Shown: positions 56,190-64,000 of the stretch, one piece after another | Position numbering within the stretch: the first letter of the stretch is position 1 | Layout of the letters: the number at the start of each line of letters is the position of its first letter | Assembly: GCA_945910005.1 (NCBI GenBank) | Contig: OX246748.1 | Span: 16,533,368-16,597,367 of the forward strand | DNA: 64,000 bases | Direction: 5' to 3' | From: Isoperla grammatica | Lineage: Eukaryota; Arthropoda; Insecta; Plecoptera; Perlodidae | Translations under genes and position numbers: made by a program | The notes under the pieces: model-generated | What the model saw: the letters and a program-made list of their open reading frames with translations, nothing else | Database searches by the model: none | Told to the model about the DNA's origin: nothing

Positions 56190-57640
56190 GTCGATTCTGT
56201 TTTAGGTTAGGTGTCAAGCGTGTTAGTAACGTCAAATTAACTTGCAAGGTGTTGTCGTCACGGATTATCTAATAATGAAGTGACGCATGTGATAACTACC
56301 AATCTAAATCTAGTTGCATCTCATTCCAATGCCTCAGGTATTGTAGTGATAATATCGCGCCCACCTAAACTTGGAATTTTAATTTATTTATTTTATGATT
56401 TTACCTTATTCCACCTTTAGTTAATAATTAATTACACGCATTAACGCAACATATCGTGTTTTACTAAACTTATCAGATCGATTACGGAAACCAGATCACT
56501 TACCCTTTCCATAGCTCTTTCCCAACGGATAATGTTGAGGTATATAAGAAGGAAACAGATACCTTGTCAAGCGGTTTTCTCTACTAACCTCACCTAATAG
56601 AGATCTGATGCTAATAACAGGGGAGGTATCCTTATATGCTTCGCCACATTAAAAAATCGGACTGAAATAGAAGAACATTTATTAGAGATTTCGGTCTCTG
56701 CAGCAAAAGCTGTTGCCAGTCGAAACAGAATAATACAACAAAATATATAATAAACAAAAATTGAAACGTTCTACTGAATATAACTGACATAAAATTAAAA
56801 TGAAGAATACAAATCAAGTCCTTAAATAAAAATAGACTAATGTTACACTTATACAACAATTTCTTCGATGAGATTTGTAGACTAGTCTAATAAGTTTGTA
56901 ATAAATGCAGGTAATTATAATTGTAAAATTCTGAATTGTCATCGAGTGAGACAAACGCTCAATTAATGAAGGAAGATGTCATTCAAATTTCAAACCATTA
57001 TTTTATAGTTTCTCAGAGATATTTAATGTAACATTTGAACACACGAAATGTAACTACATTCGTATTGATACATTTTTCGGCAATGAGCCACGAGAAATTT
57101 ACAAAGGCATGCGATATTAAAGAACATATTTATTTAGTGTCCTCAAGAGTGCGTGCACGGGTACAAAAATTTAATTATCATACAGTAAGCATTTTACAAA
57201 ATGTGATGTATAAATAGCTGGATGAAGTGTCAACAAAAAACACATGCAAATTAGTGTATGCCCAGCCATGAAAATGCCTTCTTGCTCAACGTTAGAATTA
57301 ATATGTTTTATGGACTAAACAATTTTTCTCTACACTGCACGTGTCTCGCCACAAGTTAGTAAATAGCGGGCTAAGCCGTGTTGAACAGAAGAACAAGGGC
57401 TCGAATCCCGTATGAGGCAACAATCAAGACATCGCATTTTGTCCTTCGTTCTCTATGGGGAAGGAACTTTTTTACACTTATGTATCATTATTTCTCAATG
57501 ATAGGAATATATATGATTTTTTTGGTTTTTTTGCCTGAATACCCCTTTAAGATATTACTTACCAAACTCTTCTATTTTGAACAGTTTTACCATTGAAACT
57601 AGAACAGGACATTAACAACATACCAGATTGTTCCTTAACA
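56190..57640. other. No gene; SINE-like fragment at 57358
   Basis: AT-rich DNA. At 57358-57415 a tRNA-like fragment has GCGGGCTAAGCCG (A-box-like) and GGGCTCGAATCCCG (B box), about 30 bases apart, followed by no recognised body. The minus-strand open frame 56632-56859 is hydrophobic and AT-driven. Confidence 0.4.
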
Positions 57641-57644
57641 CAAC

Positions 57645-58200
57645 ACACCGATAGAGGTGGCTCAGCGGTAAGACGCGAGACTCTAATTCGGGACATATAA
57701 AACCTAGTAGTTGGACTATACACTGTTCCTTGTCAAGATGAAAGAATTAAAAACCGAAATATTTCGAGCCCTAATCAGAGTTCTTCGACGGGTGAAATCA
57801 CACTGAGTGAATCAGTGTGATTTTGCCCGTCGAAATGCTCTGATTAGGGCTCGAAATATTGCGGTTTTTAATTCTCTCATCTTGACAAGGAACAGTGTAT
57901 AGTCCAACTACTAGGTTTTATATAACGTTTTTACCTGTTCTACTATGTTTCCGTCTTTTAATTTCTAATTCAGGAGATCGCCAGTTCGATTCCGGCCACT
58001 GGCAGTCCTGACTCAAGATTTGTTCTGAGGTTTTCCTCAGTCGTAAAGGCAAATGCTGGGATTGAGTCCTACTAATAGCCTTCGGACATTCCTTCCCAAC
58101 TATCCAAACACCCTAATAACCTAGTTAGTCACCTGAAGAGAGGCACATCAGGTAAAAGCTGGTGTGCACCCTATAATGGGCATTTCTAAAAAATGATTAT
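57645..58200 (+). mobile_element. tRNA-derived SINE, family S1, copy 2, split by a hairpin
   Basis: Head ACCGATAGAGGTGGCTCAGC, GACGCGAGACTCTAATTCGG is interrupted at 57693 and resumes at about 57971 with AGATCGCCAGTTCGATTCC. The body has GAGGTTTTCCTCAGTCGTAA, GGCAAATGCTGGGATTGAG, CCTTCGGACATTCCTTCCC, CACCTGAAGAGAGGCACATC and a tail (ATT)n. Flanks TTAACACAACAC and TTAACATAACAC are a likely target duplication of the SINE. The intact head at 44822-44896 shows the uninterrupted sequence. Confidence 0.8.
57693..57963. mobile_element. Near-perfect hairpin element inserted in a SINE
   Basis: 57695-57923 is a palindrome: ATATAAAACCTAGTAGTTGG through TCTGATTAGGGCTCGAAAT mirrored with few mismatches; arms about 112 bp, centre CACTGAGTGAATCAGTG. 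About 40 bases (ACGTTTTTACCTGTTC ...) follow before the SINE resumes. TCTAATTCGGG (57682-57692) and TCTAATTCAGG (57964-57974) form an 11-bp direct repeat with one mismatch, so the inserted unit is palindrome plus tail. The superfamily is undecided; a 9-11 bp duplication is known for MULE-type elements. Confidence 0.8.
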
Positions 58201-58204
58201 TATT

Positions 58205-58855
58205 AACATAACACAACCACGTTCTATTCGCGTTAGTATAAAGTTAGCAGCGTTAAAATGCGACTATGCGATAATACGAATAGTTACGATGTCACTTGGA
58301 ATACTCATTATCTAACTATCTGATTAATAGTGAATTCTAGTGAGTTCTAAACACAACATATGTCACAAGTAAACATCGGAGTAATTTATATAACAATCAA
58401 ACCGCGGATAAAACATTCCCCAAGTCCATTTGATCGTGGAACAGTGTTGTGTGTGTGTGACACAGAAATGCTCTCACCTAGTTAATACGCCATTAATAAC
58501 GGGTTTTAGTGCATGGAGAACGTTTGTTGGTTTACACAAGAGTGTAGTGACCGCTGACCGCAAAGAGGACACAATACACACGAGCGTTTGTATATTTGGT
58601 GGTACTTTTGGATTTGATGAAATAAATTCCCGTTTGAGAAAAAGTCTAAGAACATTTTCGAAATGAATTGAATATAAGTTAACGTGTTTTAGAATCAATG
58701 AATATCAGAACAGTTCCAAATTATTACTTTCCACAAAAATACACTATCACACATACACAAAATGTAATAGTTTCGTTCTTATGGCCATACCTTTAAATGG
58801 ACTTCACTTAAAACGAATGGTAGAAACAATACTTCTATTAAAATATTGGATGTAA
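58205..58855. other. No gene seen
   Basis: AT-rich; overlapping open frames on both strands at 58430-58698 have no recognisable domain. Confidence 0.35.
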
Positions 58856-58857
58856 TG

Positions 58858-59048
58858 GACCATTTTCGAAATTTGTCTAAAATCCTTTGATAGAGAAATG
58901 GCCCGATAAATTTTCAACAACAATGCACAACAATAAGAACTAGTTTTCAAATGTTATATCAAGGTACATTTTACATTGTTGTGATTGAAGATTAAGAGGA
59001 CCGTGATAAACTCAGTTTAAGAATCCTAGATCAATTCTGAAAATGGTG
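58858..59048. mobile_element. MITE, GACCATTTTC family, copy 3
   Basis: The left end GACCATTTTCGAAATTTGTC and the right end (reverse) CACCATTTTCAGAATTGATC; ACAATGCACAACAATAAG and GGACCGTGATAAACTC inside. TA follows the right end. Another member of the family starts ten bases further on. Confidence 0.75.
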
Positions 59049-59057
59049 TATAGAGTA

Positions 59058-59595
59058 GACCATTCTCAGAATTGATCTGGAACCCTTACATAGAGCAAAT
59101 CACGGCCCTCTATCTTCAATGACGACAATGCACAACAGTAAAAAATATAACTTAAGAGCGAAGGATACCTCTACGTCAAAAACCGCAGAAAATTTTCATT
59201 TTTTAATTATATCTCAAGATTGAAACACAACATCAAAAATCTGAGACACCATAGCGCTGTGGTTTGGTAATCCCTACACACTGAATGATAAATGTATTTA
59301 ACGTTATCATCAGTATGACTGTGATAACGATTTTCTTAGTAATTTGAGGAAATCGTTATCACAGTCATACTGATGATAACGTTAAATACATTTATCATTC
59401 AATGTGTAGGGATTACCAAACCACAGCGCTATGGTGTCTCAGATTTTTGATGTTGTATTTCAATCTTGAGATAAAGTTAAAAAATGAAAATTTTCTGCGG
59501 TTTTTGACGTAGAGGTATCCTTCACTCTTAACATTACTATGAAGACCGTTAGATAGAGCAAATCACGGCTTTCTAGATCAATTCTGAAAATCATC
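59058..59595. mobile_element. MITE, GACCATTTTC family, copy 4, interrupted at TTAA
   Basis: TA at 59056-59057 and 59596-59597; ends GACCATTCTCAGAATTGATC and (reverse) GATGATTTTCAGAATTGATC. The body CAATGCACAACAGTAAAAAA is followed by a 372-bp TTAA-flanked hairpin (59156-59527) and then resumes. The paralogue at 62071 reads AAAAAATGTACCTTAACACA across the same point. Confidence 0.8.
59156..59527. mobile_element. TTAA-flanked hairpin element, GAGYG family, copy 2
   Basis: 372 bp with TTAA at 59152-59155 and 59528-59531. Arms of about 177 bp (GAGCGAAGGATACCTCTACG, ... GATAACGTTAAATAC) differ at only about five positions; loop about 18 bases (TTAGTAATTTGAGG). The end GAGYGAAGG resembles GAGCGTTCGG of 51047. 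No coding sequence. Confidence 0.9.
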
Positions 59596-59599
59596 TATT

Positions 59600-60880
59600 T
59601 GATCCATATTATAAAAGTACTGATTTAGCAGACGGCCGATATTTTCAGAACGAACAGTATAGACGCGTGTTCGCATATTTGACGTGAGGTCATCGGTTAT
59701 GTCGCTCCTTTCATTTACCGATACGCTCGGCCGTCGACTTCGGTTTAATTAATACCGATTCAGTGTGGTCTATCAGTACAGGCGGACCGGTCAACAATAT
59801 GTCGCCATGCTCGCCCGGTCCCGCCTCGCTGACCCACCGGACGCGTGAAGATTATTAATGATTTATCGCCCGCACACAACTTTATTGTTCCGTGTACCCG
59901 TAATGTATCTTGGACGTTTTTAACTTTACAAAACTGAAATTAATTCCGAACGGTGTCCCGTGGTTCAAGTTGATTGTCAATATTTTCTGTTATCATAAGG
60001 ATGAAAATGAAATGATGGAAAGTATTTTCACGTTTGTTTATCATCGTGAGTATTTTAGTATTTTAGTTAGAGCAGGTACAAATAATTCTTCTTCTCATTT
60101 AAACGACGAATCAAATGTAACAGTAAACATCGTAAGTCTTAAAATGTATTTCATTGGCAGATTTAATTCACACTTTTAAATTGAAACTTAAAACCAAAGG
60201 TTAAATATTTGCCTTTCTTTTAATCGGAAAATATTCACAGACCAAATTATCCACAAAATACAAATTTAATTTAATGGAAGGATACAAAAGCTTTAAAGAA
60301 GAACTATACAATTTGTAAAAAATAGTATTGTTTATTATCTATTTCATGAATTTAATGTGTTATTGAATGTTGTACATGAGGTTAAGAAGTTATACACATT
60401 TTATTTCAAAACATGGCTTACCTAACTACACATTAAAACATGAAGAAAAAAACATGTTAAGACTTCCCCCGACTTTTCGGGGGAAAAATCGCTTGATTAG
60501 AATCAATTAAACGTAGCCACCAAACTAACTAGTATCACTGAACAAAATTGAATTTGATTATAAAGTATCAGTCCTTATACGTTACACTAATCAATCTGGT
60601 ATAATGTTACCCCTGCATCACCGCAGTATGTCAAGCATCAACAAATCCAATTACAAAGCAATGCATACAGAGCAGTTTGAAACTCATCCCTTATATGGGG
60701 GGGGGGGGGGGGGAGGGTTGGGGAGGTGGGGCGGTCCTTCTCTGTGATGGGAATAAATCAGATGGTGTTGTCAAACACATCACGATACGTAAGCACTAAA
60801 AGTGTTCGTTTTAAGTTTTGCTGTTTAATAAAAAGTACAATACAAAATAAATTTTAAAAATTAAATAAAAATAAATAAAT
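59600..60880. other. No gene; GC-rich patch and poly-G
   Basis: 59625-59880 is GC-richer (CGCTCGGCCGTCGACTTCGG, GCCCGGTCCCGCCTCGC), possibly a promoter island or degraded repeat. An open frame without an ATG at 59910-60179 (+) follows, with no domain seen. A 17-base G run occupies 60697-60713. Confidence 0.35.
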
Positions 60881-60884
60881 AAAT

Positions 60885-61055
60885 TAATTCGTATTTATAG
60901 AGATAACCCAACCAGTAACAAGACTGATTTTCAGTGGGGGACTTTAATTTAAAGTGACTAAACCAACCATGTAGGCTTCGAACACCATCGACGAGTGAGC
61001 GATAACCAATCAAAGATCGATATTTCAAATACGAAACATATGAATCAGTGATTGG
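60885..61055 (-). mobile_element. Short retroposon, CCCCCACTGAAAATCAG family, copy 3
   Basis: On the minus strand: TGTCCAATCACTGATTCATA, CGATCTTTGATTGGTTATCG, GTGTTCGAAGCC, TTGGTTTAGTCACTTTAAAT, GTCCCCCACTGAAAATCAGT, then an ATTTATTT-rich tail (60850-60890). Very similar to 16428-16600 and with the same 5' boundary. Confidence 0.7.
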
Positions 61056-61059
61056 ACAG

Positions 61060-61385
61060 TGCGAAAACCTGCGGACAACTGCCAGAATCAACAAGGCCGA
61101 TTCCGAACAACTTTGAATTTATTGTGTTTATTATATGTACTTAAAGAGCGGGTTAATGTAGAATATTTTAAAGGTTGAACATTATTTGAGATTACTGACA
61201 AATTACAAATTATAATGAAGATAAGTGTGAAGAGGACAAGAGGACAATGCATATTTCTTTCTTTTGTAGAAAGGTATACAAATACAATGATTCACGCTGT
61301 CATAAGCCAATAAAAAGATTGGTGATTAAGTCGTTTTAAAGGTGCATACAACAATTGGAACTGTCAATGATGGAACTGCTACTAT
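61060..61385. other. No gene seen
   Basis: AT-rich unique sequence. Confidence 0.35.
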
Positions 61386-61389
61386 GGTT

Positions 61390-61552
61390 GTTTCAGAACA
61401 ACCTTGTGAAAAATGACGTCACAGATGAATGAATCGGAGCGAGTCAGAGGTTGACTTTTTCAAATACTGACATTTAATTGGCCAATGCCTAACACATCAA
61501 TGACGTCAGCATTCACAAGCTTGTTGTGGAGCGACTTTACACAATCTCAGCC
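61390..61552. mobile_element. Foldback MITE, CAACCTTGWG family, copy 2
   Basis: Inverted relative to 43919-44068. Reverse strand: CAACAAGCTTGTGAATGCTG, ACGTCATTGATG, GCATTGGCCAATTAAATGTC, AGTATTTGAAAAAG; the other arm is CAACCTTGTGAAAAATGACG. Boundaries are approximate. The short open frame at 61485-61691 begins inside it. Confidence 0.7.
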
Positions 61553-61984
61553 GAGCTTGAAGTTAGCAGTCGCCTTCCCATCTCAAGTCAACATTACAAA
61601 ACAACGCCAAAGTTTCTCTCTCAATCATGATGAAAGTAATCTCAGACAGACGCCGTCAATATTCGAATGTTGTTCAAGACTTCGCGCTTAGAGAGCCATT
61701 AGATTGAGGAGAAGAGTACCTCTTTGAGACAGGTCCGAAGTTTTGTGGCGACGACGCCTCGATGAGTGACGTGTGGGATGACATTGATCTCAAGGTCGTA
61801 TTAAGCCCCCCCCCCCACCATTCACCCCCTCACTGTCAACATGGACGCACCGATAAGCTGACACGTGTGTCCGCCCTCGTCTCTTGGCTTCGTTTTATAA
61901 GACTTGGTTGGAGTAAACACAACCCAAACAACTGGAGAGTGTTTTCGCGTAGTAAGTTTTCTGGTCCACTAGCTGTATTGAAAG
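61553..61984. other. No confident gene; poly-C at 61806
   Basis: The open frame 61762-62070 (+) begins MSDVWDDIDLKV, crosses a C run (61806-61816) and ends in a segment that is duplicated 460 bp downstream, so it is not accepted as a gene. Confidence 0.35.
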
Positions 61985-62574
61985 TTTGTGACTTGCTTGT
62001 TGTTGTTGTTTATTTGGTTCAAGGACTAATAGAGATGGTTTGGTGGAATACCCGAACAGTGCAACATTAAGACCTTTTTCATAATTGATTTAGAACGCTT
62101 AGGTAGAATTAATCATGGCCCTCTAGATCTTCAATGCACAACAGTGAAAAATGTACCTTAACACAACATTTGAAAACTAGTTGTTATTGTTGAGCATTGT
62201 TGTCATTGACCTATCAAGGACCCTTAGACAGGAGTATTCACGGTCCACTATATCTTCAATGACAACAATGCACAACAGTTAAAAAATGTACCTTAACACA
62301 ACATTTGAAAACTAGTTGTTATTGTTGAGTGTTGTTGTCATTGATCTATCAAGGACCCTTAGATAGAAGTAATTACGGTCCTCTAGATCAGTTCTAAAAA
62401 TCATCTATTGGTAGACTGTCTCTGAGGTAAAACGCGTTTGATAATGAGTTTGCAACTTGCCTGTTGTTGTCGTTTGTTTGGTTCAAAGACTAACAGAGAT
62501 GGTTTGGTGGAAATACCCGAACTGAACAACCAATTGGTAGAGACTCCCTATGAGGTAAAACGCGTTTGATAATG
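61985..62574. repeat. Tandem duplication (about 125 bp) split by a MITE
   Basis: Segment A (61985-62068; GAGATGGTTTGGTGGAATAC) and segment B (62408-62448; AGGTAAAACGCGTTTGATAA) recur side by side at 62449-62528 and 62531-62574. In the first copy, A and B are separated by the MITE at 62071-62405, so duplication preceded insertion. Confidence 0.75.
62071..62405. mobile_element. MITE, GACCATTTTC family, copy 5, internally doubled
   Basis: Ends GACCTTTTTCATAATTGATT and (reverse) GATGATTTTTAGAACTGATC; TA follows at 62406. The block CAATGCACAACAGT ... TTGTTGTCATTGA occurs twice (about 62133-62212 and 62256-62346), so this copy is a dimer-like derivative. Both hold the unbroken AATGTACCTTAACACAACAT used as the empty site for 59156. 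Confidence 0.8.
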
Positions 62575-62579
62575 AGTCT

Positions 62580-63055
62580 ATTTTTGGAATGAACATGCAG
62601 AGGACATAATTTAAAATGGAATGATGAAAATGTGAAATAAATTCCCAAAGGAGGTGCAGCGGTTCGAAATGTGACAAGGCTACACGTTATTGCGAGTAGC
62701 AATTAGGGGTAGGGGGTTGGGTAGCGACACGCACGTTCCGATGACCACTCAGACCATTCAGAGCGCATTAGATCGTGCGTTTACACGCGCGCAGAAATGA
62801 AGTGGATTCAGAACTGGTAGTTGTGACGTCATCGTCAGAGCCATCGAAATTCGTGGAGCTCAATCTAGACGTCAGAAAAATCTAGCGTCGAAAATTTCAT
62901 GATTCTCAAAAATACGTGTGCGATTCAAATTTATAAAAAATTGTTACTTAGTGGGTCTTTTATGTGAACATGCCAGGTTTTTTGTTCTTAATTATATGTA
63001 ATTAATGAATCGCAAATAACAAAACCATTTTCACCAACACTAAACTATCCTATTG
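62580..63055. other. No gene seen
   Basis: Two overlapping minus-strand open frames (62483-62702) begin inside the duplicated segment and have no domain. TGACGTCATCGTC near 62823 is a CRE-like palindrome. Confidence 0.35.
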
Positions 63056-63059
63056 GAAT

Positions 63060-63195
63060 AATCATTCATGAGGGGTGATAGATGAACATGAAGGACAATT
63101 ATAGAAACCTCAGTCATGCTTTATGCGGGATTCGAAGTCACATCCTAAGGTGGCTGCTGCCCCAACCGCTTTAGCCACCACGGACGACTATATTG
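63060..63195 (-). mobile_element. tRNA-derived SINE, family S3, copy 2
   Basis: Minus strand: CGTCCGTGGTGGCTAAAGCG (A box TGGCTAAAGCGG), GGGGCAGCAGCCACC, GACTTCGAATCCCGC (B-box-like), then TTGTCCTTCATGTTCATCTA and CTCATGAATGATTATT. Shares head and CCTTCATG body with 45427. Confidence 0.6.
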
Positions 63196-63199
63196 TTAA

Positions 63200-64000
63200 T
63201 ATTTAGTAGTTTGGTTGCTGAGTGGTTCAAGCCTATGAACATAGCTAAATAATTAAATTTTATTTAATTTTATTATTACTTATATACACAGCGATTTACT
63301 TGTTTTCAGATTGAATACAACAGATTGAACGCCGACTTCTTTAATCTGGTATTAAAAACTATTCAAGAATAGGTAACAAAATGACTACATGCGATAGACC
63401 CATTAGATTCATTATATCCGCCATTCAAATAAACAACAATGTTTCAAATCAGTTTCCAAATAGTTTAAGGGCTATATGCAGAGTCAAGTATCAAGTTTAG
63501 TACAGGATTTGTTGCAATCTAATTGTTTTATTACATGCTATTTTCCTTAAAAAGAACAAACTCCATATCAACCATAAACAGATCACATACTTGACGCGAA
63601 CGTGCATTCCACCTAAATCAAGAGATATCCACGTGGATGAATTTTTCAGCCCACTTAAAGTGGAAGTCGTGTTGTGGAAGTGGCCAGCTTTAAGCTGACC
63701 CGCCCGCCTGGTACCTTGGAGAACGACGGGGTGCTAACATTCCATTGTTTTCCCTGTAATAACGAATAATAAATACCGTATGTGCGGTTTTGTTTTGATT
63801 GTTAAGGGTGGTTGGGGGGGGGGGGGGAGGGGGAGGGTGATAAATTCAGAGCGTCGGCCGAGGGGACGAGGCTTGTTTTACTGCGCTGGACACAAGGGGG
63901 GCTGGGGGGGGGGGGGAGGAGGCGAAATCATGCGACGCCTACACACCCAAACACGACGAGAGAGGCTTAGTGGGATCATTTGTGTTCGTCTAAACGACTT
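63200..64000. other. No gene seen; two poly-G runs
   Basis: AT-rich up to 63.6 kb. GTGGAAGT occurs twice at 63660-63685, and a palindrome CAGCTTTAAGCTG lies near 63690. G runs at 63814-63827 and 63904-63916 alternate with AGGGGGAGGG, giving strong G-quadruplex potential. The window ends without a recognisable feature. Confidence 0.5.

Overview
This is AT-rich metazoan DNA, most likely from an invertebrate. It contains tRNA-derived SINEs with A and B boxes, spliced-looking exons with GT/AG borders, many miniature inverted-repeat transposons (MITEs), long poly-C/poly-G runs and an over-abundant TAGGCCTA palindrome. Nothing bacterial, viral or plasmid-like (operons, Shine-Dalgarno sites, CRISPR, IS elements) is visible. 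I cannot name the species or phylum.

The window is almost a coding desert. The only gene model I can defend by splice signals lies on the minus strand at about 43.4-41.2 kb: three exons with compatible phases, a stop codon, a downstream AATAAA and a predicted C-terminus KDEL. I do not recognise the protein. Weaker single-exon candidates, all on the minus strand, lie at 52.0-52.2, 50.6-50.9, 30.7-30.9 and 22.8-22.9 kb. A remnant first exon of a hAT-type transposase lies at 14.59 kb. Promoter-like architecture is seen at 35.25 kb, and a GC-rich possible first exon at 24.0-24.15 kb.

The rest is a record of transposition. At least ten short DNA-transposon families can be defined from the window alone. 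They include TA-flanked families (TIRs starting GACCATTTTC, TGGGGAGGCGTA, TACGGTTGTTTTAG and YTTRRTTCCAAYCTAAC), TTAA-flanked families (GAGYG... and ACCWWGTTCAC...), PIF/Harbinger-like families with TAA/TTA duplications, several long near-perfect hairpins, and a hAT element with a perfect 8-bp target duplication. Several are nested: a MITE inside a hAT inside a foldback element (14.0-16.0 kb); a PIF-like MITE inside another MITE (32.8-33.2 kb); a TTAA hairpin inside a TA MITE (59.06-59.60 kb); a hairpin inside a SINE (57.6-58.2 kb); and a tailed retroposon inside a MITE (54.1-54.6 kb). For several of these an uninterrupted paralogue in the same window shows the pre-insertion sequence.

Tandem repeats form a second layer. 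Minisatellites have periods of about 135-158 bp (3.2-3.8 kb), 69-88 bp (21.9-22.6 kb), 86 bp (31.0-31.4 kb) and 41 bp (34.0-34.2 kb and inside a hairpin at 55.3 kb). Pure microsatellites occur at 4.1, 32.35, 51.8 and 54.3 kb. Most open reading frames longer than 60 codons are by-products of these repeats and palindromes and are not annotated as genes.
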